Made by a program: the position numbers and the translations under genes. A stretch of DNA of 64,000 nt from Enterococcus avium ATCC 14025 (lineage in GTDB: Bacteria > Bacillota > Bacilli > Lactobacillales > Enterococcaceae): assembly GCF_000406965.1 (NCBI RefSeq), contig NZ_KE136357.1, positions 550,244 to 614,243 of the forward strand. The letters run 5' to 3'. Below, piece after piece: positions 1 to 7,129 of the stretch. The first letter of the stretch is position 1. Every line of letters starts with the position of its first letter. The notes under the pieces were generated by a model. That model saw only the letters and a list, made by a program, of their open reading frames with translations, did no database searches and was not told where the DNA came from.

Positions 1-330
1 TCTCGGAACGCCATAATACCCTGCCTGATTCACTACAATTTGTTGAACAGTCTCAAAAGGATTGAAATTGAATTCTTGCGGAACAAGACCAATCTGCTGC
101 TTAGCCTTTTCTAAGTCAGTATCAAGATCATAGTCAAAAACTTTTGCCTTCCCAGAGGTCTTATTGACCAGAGAGGTGATAATTCCAATCGTTGTCGATT
201 TTCCAGCACCATTCGGACCTAAAAGGGCATAGAAATCGCCTTGTTTAACCTGTAGATCGATTCCTCGTAGCGCCTCAACGCCAGTTGCATATACTTTTTT
301 TAAATTTTCTATTTCTAGTGCATTTGCCAT
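1..330 (-). CDS. ABC transporter ATP-binding protein (N-terminal part; runs off the left edge)
   Basis: The 110 visible codons begin at an ATG (328-330) preceded by an AAAGGA ribosome binding site and leave the window still open. They encode the N-terminal half of an ABC-2 type nucleotide-binding domain, with Walker A GPNGAGKST at about residues 38-46 and a Q-loop in the stretch LVPQEFNFNPFE. The Walker B and signature motifs lie outside the window, so completeness cannot be judged. From memory the segment from the Q-loop through QIVVNQAGYYGV closely resembles E. coli YadG, unusually close for a Gram-positive ABC-2 ATPase. The substrate is unknown; the permease gene would be expected just beyond the left edge. 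Confidence 0.85.
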   Translation of the reverse strand, partial: MANALEIENLKKVYATGVEALRGIDLQVKQGDFYALLGPNGAGKSTTIGIITSLVNKTSGKAKVFDYDLDTDLEKAKQQIGLVPQEFNFNPFETVQQIVVNQAGYYGVPR

Positions 331-395
331 TAAAAATTTCCTTTCATAATAAGCCTCTTTATAAACAAAATAGTTGTAATACGATTACTGTAAAA

Positions 396-423
396 AGTCA
401 TGTGGTCAATCGACCACATGACT
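396..423 (-). terminator. Rho-independent terminator
   Basis: Perfect 12-bp inverted repeat (AGTCATGTGGTC, loop of 4, complementary arm) followed on the minus strand by TTTTTA. It starts directly after the stop of the small gene at 424-591 and would end the acr3 transcript. The plus strand also has a short T run, so it may work in both directions. Confidence 0.8.
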
Positions 424-591
424 CTATTTTTCTTGCCTTTCTTTCCTTTTTGCTAATAAATAGAGTACCAAAATTAGCGTAATAAAGTTGATAAATATTC
501 CGAGACTAATTGGATAGTGTAATAATTTTGCTAGAATAAAGGACACTGACATCCCTAATAATCTAGCGACTGCTCTCCTTTCTTCAGACAT
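424..591 (-). CDS. 55-residue putative membrane protein at the end of the arsenic operon
   Basis: A short reading frame (ATG at 589-591, TAG at 424-426) with a GAGGT ribosome binding site about ten bases upstream. The product begins with a charged stretch (SEERR), has one long or two short hydrophobic segments over about residues 12-47, and ends in a Lys/Arg/Glu-rich tail. It follows acr3 by 68 bases in the same direction and a strong terminator follows its stop, so it is probably the last gene of the ars transcript. I do not recognise the family. A small accessory subunit of the arsenite carrier is possible but is only inference from position. Confidence 0.55.
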   Translation of the reverse strand: MSEERRAVARLLGMSVSFILAKLLHYPISLGIFINFITLILVLYLLAKRKERQEK

Positions 592-659
592 AAGTTTTAT
601 TACCTCAACGATTTGCTATTTAATTAATTTCCCTACACCTATCAAAGCTTTCTTCTCAA

Positions 660-1745
660 TCAATTATACAGATTATCCATTTTGGTAATCTCATCTGACT
701 TTGCAAACCATGACTTTGTATTATTGGAAATTTTTACTAGTAGCAACATTACGGGTACTTCAACTAGCACTCCTACCACTGTTGCTAAAGTCGCCCCTGA
801 CTGTAGTCCGAAAAGAGAGATTGCTACAGCCACTGCCAGTTCAAAAAAATTACTTGCTCCGATCATTCCCGCTGGTGAAGCAATTTCATGAGGTAACTTC
901 CAAAATCTTGCCCATCCATAAGCAATAGTGAAAATCAGTAGTGTTTGAATGGTTAGTGGGACTGCAATTAATAAAATATGCGTTGGATTTGCCAGTATTT
1001 TTTCTCCTTGAAAAGAAAAAATGATAATTAAGGTTAGCAATAGACCGACAATTGTCACAGAATCAAATTTCTTTAGAAAAACATTTTCGAAATAGTCTTT
1101 GCCTTTATTTTTGATTATCAATACTCTAGTAACAAAACCTAGAAGTAATGGTACTACCACAAAAAGAATCGTTGATAGGAGTAGCGTTCCCATTGGAACA
1201 ACAACATTATCCACACCAAGTAGAAAAGCGACAATTGGTGCAAATAATATAAGAATAATTAGATCATTGATCGCTACTTGTACCAAAGTATACGCTGCAT
1301 CCCCTTTTGTTAAGTAGCTCCATACAAATACCATGGCCGTACAAGGCGCTGCTCCTAAAATGACTGCACCAGCAACGTACTCTTTCGCTAATTCAACAGG
1401 AATAAGATTTTTAAAAACTACATAGAAGAAAAATGCGGATATAGCATACATTGTAAATGGCTTGATCAACCAATTCGTCACGCAGGTAACAACTAATCCT
1501 TTTGGTTTTTTAGCTGCACTTACAATACTTGTAAAATCAATCTTTAACATCATTGGATAAATCATTAACCATATTAAAATTGCCGTGGGAATTGATACCT
1601 GATAATACTCAAACTTGCTTAATGTATCAGGAACACCCGGTAAGAATTTCCCAATTAGTACTCCTACAGCCATGCATAAAATTACCCATAACGTCAGATA
1701 TTTTTCAAAAATACCTAAACCCTTTTTATCATTTTTAGAACTCAT
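660..1745 (-). CDS. acr3: Arsenite efflux permease, ACR3 family
   Basis: The 361-residue protein is highly hydrophobic with about ten membrane segments, the usual size for ACR3 carriers of the bile/arsenite/riboflavin transporter superfamily, which expel As(III) across the cytoplasmic membrane. The ACR3 stretch GAAPCTAMVFVWSYL carries the cysteine needed for transport in characterised members. The start ATG has a GGAGG site (GGAGGAAATAG). It lies downstream of arsRDA in the same direction, separated by 278 bases that contain a second ArsR-type operator, so it can be transcribed with arsA or from its own arsenic-responsive promoter. Pairing of ACR3 with ArsA and ArsD suggests an ATP-driven pump. 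Confidence 0.93.
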   Translation of the reverse strand: MSSKNDKKGLGIFEKYLTLWVILCMAVGVLIGKFLPGVPDTLSKFEYYQVSIPTAILIWLMIYPMMLKIDFTSIVSAAKKPKGLVVTCVTNWLIKPFTMYAISAFFFYVVFKNLIPVELAKEYVAGAVILGAAPCTAMVFVWSYLTKGDAAYTLVQVAINDLIILILFAPIVAFLLGVDNVVVPMGTLLLSTILFVVVPLLLGFVTRVLIIKNKGKDYFENVFLKKFDSVTIVGLLLTLIIIFSFQGEKILANPTHILLIAVPLTIQTLLIFTIAYGWARFWKLPHEIASPAGMIGASNFFELAVAVAISLFGLQSGATLATVVGVLVEVPVMLLLVKISNNTKSWFAKSDEITKMDNLYN

Positions 1746-1989
1746 CTATTTCCTCCTATTGGCTTGCGCCTTCTTTTGAAAAATTTTTTTAAACTTTAAA
1801 AAAACACTCACTTAAGCAATTTGAACTTGAATCTCGGTAGTGAATGACAACGATATTTTGATCAGATAGCTTGTACTATTCTTTGAAAATGAAATAGCAT
1901 TGTGATGGCTAATCGAACAATATCCATAGGCGACTTGATTGCTTTTCACTTTTTATCTAAATTTTTCGCAAATTAATAGATGAACCCCT

Positions 1990-2009
1990 ATATAGAGATT
2001 CATCTATAT
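1990..2009. promoter_or_regulatory. Second ArsR-type operator, upstream of acr3
   Basis: The plus strand reads ATATAGAGATTCATCTATAT. Read on the minus strand it matches the perfect palindrome at 4531-4550 in all but the few central positions. It sits between the arsA stop and acr3, so acr3 probably has its own ArsR-controlled promoter. The flanks also form an inverted repeat (ATAGATGAA at 1976-1984 with TTCATCTAT at 1999-2007). Confidence 0.6.
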
Positions 2010-2023
2010 TAAATTCAAAAAAA

Positions 2024-3751
2024 TTAATGAACTAATTCTGCATCAAAATTTGGGACCCATTCAGCAACTGCAAAATGTCCATCTGAGAGATGTTTTACTT
2101 TGTTAATCCATTCGATTTCATTCGCAGCACGTGCCTTTAACACCTCGTTGGACGTATCAGTAGTGTACATGCTTTGATTGACTAACCACCATGTATGTGC
2201 AATTTTTGCACGATCCAAATCTTCATCTAAGCGCATTGATTCGTAAACCGGTGTTGTTTCAGGAAGTGTGACCATTAATACTTCCGTTTCATTTCCGTTC
2301 TGTAATCTTGGCAATAGCTTTTGAATCGACATTGGTACTTCGCCTGAGCTTCTCTCAACTTCTCTTGCATAGCTTTGAGTAGAGTCTAAAAGAAGTAAAG
2401 TATGTCCTGTAGGTGCTGTGTCAATAACCACAATCTCATTTTCTGATTTATCTACGATTTCCGCAAAAGCTCTAAATACTGCGATTTCTTGTGTACATGG
2501 TGAACGAAGATCCTCTTCAACATAAGCAACATCATCCGCGTCCATCGTCTCACGAGCTTTTGAAAGAACCTCTTCTTTGTAAGCCTCTAGTTCTTTCTCC
2601 TCGTCGATATGACTGATTGAAATTGGCAGCTCATTGGAAAGAAACAAGTTTAGGTGATCAGCAGGGTCAGTTGTCGCCAAATGAACCTTTTTACCTGATT
2701 GTGCCAGCTTCTCAGCGATTTGAATTGCAACAGTCGTCTTACCAACGCCACCCTTACCCATCGTAAAGATAATCTTTTTATTTGTGCGAATAAACTCATT
2801 TACGATCGCATCCAAATTAGGAAACTCAGCATGTTCTTGTGCCTGTTCTAAAATAGTAGGTTGTTGATCGCTCAATAAAATTTGGAGTTTATCTACACCA
2901 GTAACATTGTAAGGGCGAAGAGGAATGTAGTAGGTATCAAATTTACTCAACGGCTCTGGCATTTCTTTTAGATCATTTTGTTGTTCAGAATAAATTACTT
3001 GAGAAATCGCATCATCAGGATTAATCAATAGACCATTCACAACTAATTTTTGATTTTCGATTCCCAATTTTAGCAGCTCCTCTGAAGCACGCTCTGCTTC
3101 AATCAAGGGAGAGGCTTGCGGACGGGTGACTAGAATCAAAGTCGTTTGGCTAGCATTGCTCAAAGTTTCAACCGCTTTTTCATACATAGTTTTTTTGTCG
3201 CCCAAGCCGGATAATTGTCCCAAGCAAGAAACACCAGTGGTATTTTCATCGAGGAAATTATTCCAGGCAGAAGGCAACTGTAGCATTCTTAATGTATGAC
3301 CCGTAGGAGCTGTATCAAAGATGACATAGTCATATTGTTCTGCTACTTCTTTATCAGTCAAAAAGTTCGCGAACTCGTTAAAAGCAGCGATTTCCACTGT
3401 ACAAGATCCTGATAATTGTTCTTCCATATTGACTAGGGCACTATCAGGAAGAATACCACGATATGGACCGACGATACTCTCTTTATACTCTTCCGCAGCA
3501 GTGATTGGATCAAAGTTCGCTACTTTCAAGTTATCAATTCCATCAATCGCAGTTGGCTTGTTGGTCAAAGTGGTTTGAAAAACATCTTGCAGGTTTGAAG
3601 CCGGATCGGTACTAACCAACATGACCTTATTGCCCTCCTGTGCCAAAGATGTTGCCGTGGCACAAGCAGTTGTTGTTTTACCAACGCCACCTTTGCCTGT
3701 GAAAAACAGATATTTTGTTAATCCCATCTTTTGGGGAATATATTGAAGCAT
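2024..3751 (-). CDS. arsA: Arsenical pump-driving ATPase ArsA
   Basis: The 575-residue protein has the duplicated ArsA layout: P-loop GKGGVGKTT at residues 19-27 and again at 332-340, each followed by an STDPA/TTDPA switch and a DTAPTGHTL motif. The three metalloid-binding cysteines of the family can be placed at C117 (SGSCT), C176 (GVSCLG) and C419 (RSPCT). ArsA hydrolyses ATP to drive arsenite through the membrane carrier and takes As(III) from ArsD, whose gene is immediately upstream (35 bases). The ATG start has a GGAGGAG site five bases before it. Size and residues are typical of a functional protein. Confidence 0.96.
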   Translation of the reverse strand: MLQYIPQKMGLTKYLFFTGKGGVGKTTTACATATSLAQEGNKVMLVSTDPASNLQDVFQTTLTNKPTAIDGIDNLKVANFDPITAAEEYKESIVGPYRGILPDSALVNMEEQLSGSCTVEIAAFNEFANFLTDKEVAEQYDYVIFDTAPTGHTLRMLQLPSAWNNFLDENTTGVSCLGQLSGLGDKKTMYEKAVETLSNASQTTLILVTRPQASPLIEAERASEELLKLGIENQKLVVNGLLINPDDAISQVIYSEQQNDLKEMPEPLSKFDTYYIPLRPYNVTGVDKLQILLSDQQPTILEQAQEHAEFPNLDAIVNEFIRTNKKIIFTMGKGGVGKTTVAIQIAEKLAQSGKKVHLATTDPADHLNLFLSNELPISISHIDEEKELEAYKEEVLSKARETMDADDVAYVEEDLRSPCTQEIAVFRAFAEIVDKSENEIVVIDTAPTGHTLLLLDSTQSYAREVERSSGEVPMSIQKLLPRLQNGNETEVLMVTLPETTPVYESMRLDEDLDRAKIAHTWWLVNQSMYTTDTSNEVLKARAANEIEWINKVKHLSDGHFAVAEWVPNFDAELVH

Positions 3752-3786
3752 TCCATCTCCTCCTTATTCTATTTTAAAGAAGGCTG

Positions 3787-4164
3787 TTAGCAACAGCCTT
3801 CGGACCCACTATTTCCGCCGCAGCAACCGCCTGAATTACCGGCTGGTTGAGTAACAAAATGGACATCACCATATTTTCCAAACTCTTCTAGTGTAGGATA
3901 TGATCCTTCTTTTACGATTTCGCCGTCTAGTAAAGTCACTGGCAAAATATCATTTCCTTTTTCTTGGAGTAGTTTTAAAATTGTTGGTTGATTCACAAAC
4001 GCGTCTGGATCGCTCGTTAAATTATGGCGAGAAGCATCCACTGAATCGATCCCTTCAAAAGTTTCAAAAACTGAGGTCACCATTAATAATTCTTCATCCA
4101 CTGATGGACCACAGACTCCTGTTGAACAGCACATTGCTGGTTCAAATAGTTCCAATTTTTTCAT
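3787..4164 (-). CDS. arsD: Arsenic metallochaperone ArsD
   Basis: The 125-residue product carries the ArsD As(III)-binding cysteines C12, C13 and C18 (AMCCSTGVCGP) and a C-terminal run with two CC pairs (GGCCGGNSGSEGCC), as in long ArsD proteins. ArsD passes arsenite to ArsA and is a weak co-regulator. I chose the ATG at 4162-4164 because AAAGGAG lies nine bases upstream; an in-frame GTG 24 bases earlier lacks such a site. The start overlaps the end of arsR by 23 bases, implying translational coupling. Confidence 0.92.
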   Translation of the reverse strand: MKKLELFEPAMCCSTGVCGPSVDEELLMVTSVFETFEGIDSVDASRHNLTSDPDAFVNQPTILKLLQEKGNDILPVTLLDGEIVKEGSYPTLEEFGKYGDVHFVTQPAGNSGGCCGGNSGSEGCC

Positions 4165-4489
4165 CACTTTTTTCTCCTTTACAATCACAGTTTATTTTTT
4201 TACAAATGCAATCATCTTTAGCAGAGAATAATTGCATCATTGAACCCATAAATTGATCGATAAACACATCTGTTAGTTGATAGTGATGCCATGTACCTTC
4301 CTTCGTTACAAGAACAACTCCGGCTTTTTCCAATACTTTCATATGATGAGAAAGTGTTGGTTGTGTAAAATCAAAATGATCTAAGATATCACAAGCACAC
4401 AGACTGCCGCATGACAAAAGATCGATGATTTTCAGCCGTTTAGGATCAGCAAGTGCTTTTAAAGTTTTGGACATATCTTCATAATTCAT
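4142..4489 (-). CDS. arsR: Arsenite-responsive repressor, ArsR/SmtB family
   Basis: A winged-helix protein of 115 residues with the family core ALADPKRLKIIDLL, the As(III)-sensing stretch SCGSLCACDIL (a CxC pair in the alpha-3 helix) and the recognition helix TQPTLSHHMKVLEKAG. An unusual cysteine-rich tail (CICKKINCDCKGE) may add a metal site. The ATG at 4487-4489 has a perfect AAGGAGG nine bases upstream; an in-frame ATG ten codons earlier spans that site and is rejected. It heads arsRDA and should repress the operon through the palindrome just upstream. Confidence 0.94.
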   Translation of the reverse strand: MNYEDMSKTLKALADPKRLKIIDLLSCGSLCACDILDHFDFTQPTLSHHMKVLEKAGVVLVTKEGTWHHYQLTDVFIDQFMGSMMQLFSAKDDCICKKINCDCKGEKSDEKIGTI

Positions 4490-4530
4490 AATACTATTCC
4501 TCCTTACATAGAAACTCATCTATGTTTACA

Positions 4531-4550
4531 ATATAGATGTACATCTATAT
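4531..4550. promoter_or_regulatory. ArsR operator (perfect 20-bp palindrome)
   Basis: ATATAGATGTACATCTATAT is a perfect dyad 41 bases upstream of the arsR start, the usual place for an autoregulatory ArsR site. A near copy lies upstream of acr3 (1990-2009). Binding is inferred. Confidence 0.7.
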
Positions 4551-4643
4551 GTTGTCAAGAGTTTCTGTCTTTTCTATTTCTGATAATCTATTCTTTTATA
4601 AAGATTATAATAAGTTAGTATTGTAATAAAGAAAACGTTTTTA

Positions 4644-4855
4644 TATACTTCTACATGAAGACTGCCGTAAAAACAATTGGGGGTGAAGGCAATGTTTGCA
4701 TTGCATCTATGACAATGAGTAACAAGCAAACTTAGAGTTTCTAAGAATGTAAATGAATCCTTCCCTCCAAATCTCTTCTATTGTTAAATGTGAAATCAAT
4801 CACTACTAGAGGATTATTCTGGAGAACATACGAATACGTATGTTTCTTTTTTATG
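4644..4855 (+). ncRNA. Candidate structured leader or small RNA ending in a terminator
   Basis: No reading frame explains this AT-rich stretch between the ars promoter and the rhodanese gene, but it folds. GCAATG pairs with CATTGC around a TTTG loop; alternatively GTTTGC...GCAAAC encloses ATTG...CAAT; then CTTAGA-GTT-TCTAAG follows at once, and the stretch ends in a terminator at 4825-4853. A terminator 130 bases before a gene start, with alternative stems upstream, suggests an attenuating leader of the 4983-6622 operon or a separate small RNA. I do not recognise a known riboswitch class. Confidence 0.35.
4825..4853 (+). terminator. Terminator-like hairpin upstream of the rhodanese operon
   Basis: Perfect 8-bp stem AACATACG/CGTATGTT with an AATA loop followed by a T-rich run (TCTTTTTTAT). 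No gene on the plus strand precedes it, so it more likely ends a short leader RNA. Confidence 0.6.
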
Positions 4856-4942
4856 CATTAAATTACTGTGAGTGGATGTCTTCCGATTTGGAAGGAATAG
4901 TTTTTCATTTATTTTTTTGTTATCGTATTTTTAATTTGTAGG

Positions 4943-4964
4943 TTGATTTGGATGATCAAATCAA
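4943..4964. promoter_or_regulatory. Inverted repeat just before the rhodanese gene
   Basis: TTGATTTG and CAAATCAA are perfect 8-bp arms around GATGAT, ending 18 bases before the start codon and next to the AGGAGG site. It could be an operator or a hairpin near the ribosome binding site. It differs from the ArsR operators. Confidence 0.4.
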
Positions 4965-4982
4965 TACATTAGGAGGATCATT

Positions 4983-5912
4983 ATGAAAAAAGTTTTAACA
5001 TTAGCAGTGCTGGCATTTGGTTTAACTATTACGGGTTGTGGAAGCTCAAATGATGCTACAGATGATTCAACAAAAGAAGCAACTAGTCCTAAAACGACTT
5101 TTAAGGGAGAATATACTGTTGATGCAGATTACGTGAAGAATAACCTTGATGATATCATTCTGATCGACGCTCGCGGTGATGATGCTGCCAAGAAAGGGAC
5201 GGTAAAAAAAGCTGTTCCAATGGCTTGGCAATATCTAGCGGATGTGGAAAGTGGTGCTTCTGGTGACGAAAATTGGGGGTTAGTCTTAGAACCTAAAAAG
5301 TTGGCTGAGCGTCTTGGTGATAAAGGGATTGATAAAGATAAAGAAGTCGTTCTATTTGCCTCTGCTCAAGATGGCTGGGGTGACGATGGACGGATTGCGT
5401 GGGAATTGCTTGCTGCTGGATATAAAGATGTAAAAATGGTTGATGGCGGTTTCTCTGCACTTAAAGATGCCGGAATAAAAACGAATAAAGGCGGAACTGA
5501 ATTAAAACCTGTAGACGTTGAGATAGATTCTCTGAACCAAGATCATATGATCAAAACAGACGAACTAAAAGCGGATTACGATGAGTATAAAGTTGTCGAT
5601 GTTCGTGCGGATGAAGAATACAATGGTGAAGTGTTATATGGTGAGGCAAAAGGCGGGCATCTTCCTGGAGCAATCCAAGTTCGATATACTGATATGTTCA
5701 ATAAGAATGGTACTCTAAAGAGCAATGAGAAATTGACTAAACTATTTGAAGATGCAGGCTTGTCAAAAGATGATAAAATCGTGACTTACTGTACCGCGGG
5801 AATCCGTTCAGCCTACACTCAATTAGTGATGGATATGTGTGGATTCAAAAACGTTAAAAACTATGATGGTTCTTTCTATCGTTGGGCTAAAGTAGAAGAT
5901 GTTGAAAAATAA
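4983..5912 (+). CDS. Lipoprotein with tandem rhodanese domains (sulfurtransferase)
   Basis: The 309-residue product starts with a lipoprotein signal peptide (lipobox ITGC, lipidated Cys19) followed by a Ser/Asp/Thr-rich linker, so it acts outside the membrane. Two rhodanese domains follow. The first has no cysteine in its active-site loop and is probably structural; the second has the loop CTAGIRS with catalytic Cys270. The layout matches thiosulfate sulfurtransferases such as YnjE. AGGAGG lies seven bases before the ATG. The stop overlaps the next start by one base (TAATG), so it is coupled to the TVP38-type membrane protein. Position opposite the ars operon suggests, but does not show, a link to thio-arsenic or sulfur stress. 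Confidence 0.88.
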   Translation: MKKVLTLAVLAFGLTITGCGSSNDATDDSTKEATSPKTTFKGEYTVDADYVKNNLDDIILIDARGDDAAKKGTVKKAVPMAWQYLADVESGASGDENWGLVLEPKKLAERLGDKGIDKDKEVVLFASAQDGWGDDGRIAWELLAAGYKDVKMVDGGFSALKDAGIKTNKGGTELKPVDVEIDSLNQDHMIKTDELKADYDEYKVVDVRADEEYNGEVLYGEAKGGHLPGAIQVRYTDMFNKNGTLKSNEKLTKLFEDAGLSKDDKIVTYCTAGIRSAYTQLVMDMCGFKNVKNYDGSFYRWAKVEDVEK

Positions 5913-6622
5913 TGAAGAAGCTGAATAAGAAACAACTAGCCAGAATTATACTAATAATCATTGTATTAGTTAGTGTCATTTGTTTCATGTACATCCCTGC
6001 TTTCAAATCTAAACTTACTCAAGTGTTGATGCTGTTTCGCTCAATGAGTGTCGAAAGTATCATTGGATATATAAAATCATTTGGTGCTTGGGCAATTCTG
6101 ATTTCGTTTCTATTAATGATGTTTCAATCAGTTATCGCTCCGTTACCTGCATTTTTGATTACTTTTGCAAATGCAGCGGTATTCGGCTGGTGGCAAGGAG
6201 CAATTCTTTCTTGGAGCAGCGCAATGGCGGGAGCGTTACTATGTTTCTATATTGCTCGAATCGCTGGCAGAGATGTTGTAGAGAAAATAAATAAGAATTT
6301 TTCCCTACAGAAATTAGATGAATATTTTGACCGATATGGGAAACACACGATTCTTATTTGTCGGTTGTTACCCTTCATTTCTTTTGATTTTATCAGTTAT
6401 GCTGCTGGGTTGACAGCGATCAAACCGATTCCTTTTTTGGTCGCTACTGGATTAGGACAATTGCCAGCTACGATAGTTTATTCTTATGTAGGAAGTAACT
6501 TAACCGGTAATAGCCAAAAGATTATGTTTGGCTTGTTGAGCATGTTCGCTTTGTTTATTGGGATTTATGTAATAAAACAAATCTACAATGAACGTAGAAA
6601 AAAAGAATCAGCAAAACCATAG
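5912..6622 (+). CDS. TVP38/TMEM64 (DedA-like) family membrane protein
   Basis: The 236-residue protein has an N-terminal membrane anchor and several further hydrophobic segments. It carries the family core FGWWQGAILSWSSAMAGALL followed by FYIARIAGRD, and a later RLLPFISFDFISYAAGL segment. Members are thought to be membrane transport or lipid-scramblase-related proteins; the substrate is unknown. It starts inside the stop codon of the rhodanese gene. Rhodanese and TVP38 genes are paired in other bacteria too (ydjX/ydjZ near ynjE in E. coli, from memory). Confidence 0.85.
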   Translation: MKKLNKKQLARIILIIIVLVSVICFMYIPAFKSKLTQVLMLFRSMSVESIIGYIKSFGAWAILISFLLMMFQSVIAPLPAFLITFANAAVFGWWQGAILSWSSAMAGALLCFYIARIAGRDVVEKINKNFSLQKLDEYFDRYGKHTILICRLLPFISFDFISYAAGLTAIKPIPFLVATGLGQLPATIVYSYVGSNLTGNSQKIMFGLLSMFALFIGIYVIKQIYNERRKKESAKP

Positions 6623-6628
6623 AATGAG

Positions 6629-6662
6629 AGGGGACTAATTGATTGAATCGGTCCCCCCTTTC
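6629..6662 (+). terminator. Probable terminator of the rhodanese-TVP38 operon
   Basis: AGGGGAC (6629-6635) pairs with GTCCCC(C) (6651-6657), followed by a short pyrimidine run CCTTTC. GC-rich stem with a weak T tract, seven bases after the stop codon. Confidence 0.5.
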
Positions 6663-7081
6663 GTCATTTCAAACTTCTCTCTATTCACCCTATCATCAAA
6701 TCTAAAATGCTTAACTACCAAAAAATATCATCATTTATCATACGACACGATTTGATTACTATCATTTTCAATTATTAAATTGACTTTTCTAATTTCTCTA
6801 GCTAATATAATACTGAAAGAAGTCAGAAATTCTTTTGACCTAAGTGGAATTTCTGAAGGATTATCCTTTACCTGGAAGGGAACCAGATTATCTGGCGTGA
6901 TAGTTAGGTCGACTATCAAAAAACTTACTTTCAAAGTCACGGTGCATGACTTCCAATTTCTACTTCTTATTTCATTGCTGACGGTAGTCGTAATGAAGAA
7001 TTTATATCAAGTTGTTTGAGATACATTTTGTAAGATGGCTTAGAAGATGCCTAGGATATACCTAAAAGAATGCACCAAATT
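6663..7081. other. Intergenic stretch with a possible decayed reading frame
   Basis: About 420 bases without a convincing gene. A minus-strand frame (stop near 6731) is open for about 90 codons and reads like beta-rich protein (for example DLTITPDNLVPFQVKD), but has no ATG, only a GTG without a ribosome binding site at 6938-6940. A 79-codon plus-strand frame over the same bases also lacks a good start signal. Possibly the 3' remnant of a lost gene at the edge of the island. Confidence 0.25.
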
Positions 7082-7126
7082 AGGCTGTAAATTTTCTAGA
7101 TTCTTAGGAAATTTACAGCCTTTTTG
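7082..7126 (+). terminator. Strong hairpin at the left edge of the defence-like island
   Basis: A perfect 13-bp stem (AGGCTGTAAATTT with its complement at 7109-7121) followed by TTTTT on the plus strand. It lies four bases past the CD-NTase stop codon on the minus strand, so it probably ends that transcript as well, though the T tract is weaker on that side. Confidence 0.75.
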
Positions 7127-7129
7127 TGT

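Noticed and set aside
6731-7019. Two overlapping short frames on opposite strands that look faintly protein-like
   Set aside because: Neither has a ribosome binding site, and the minus frame has only a GTG. Kept only as a possible gene remnant in the gap entry.
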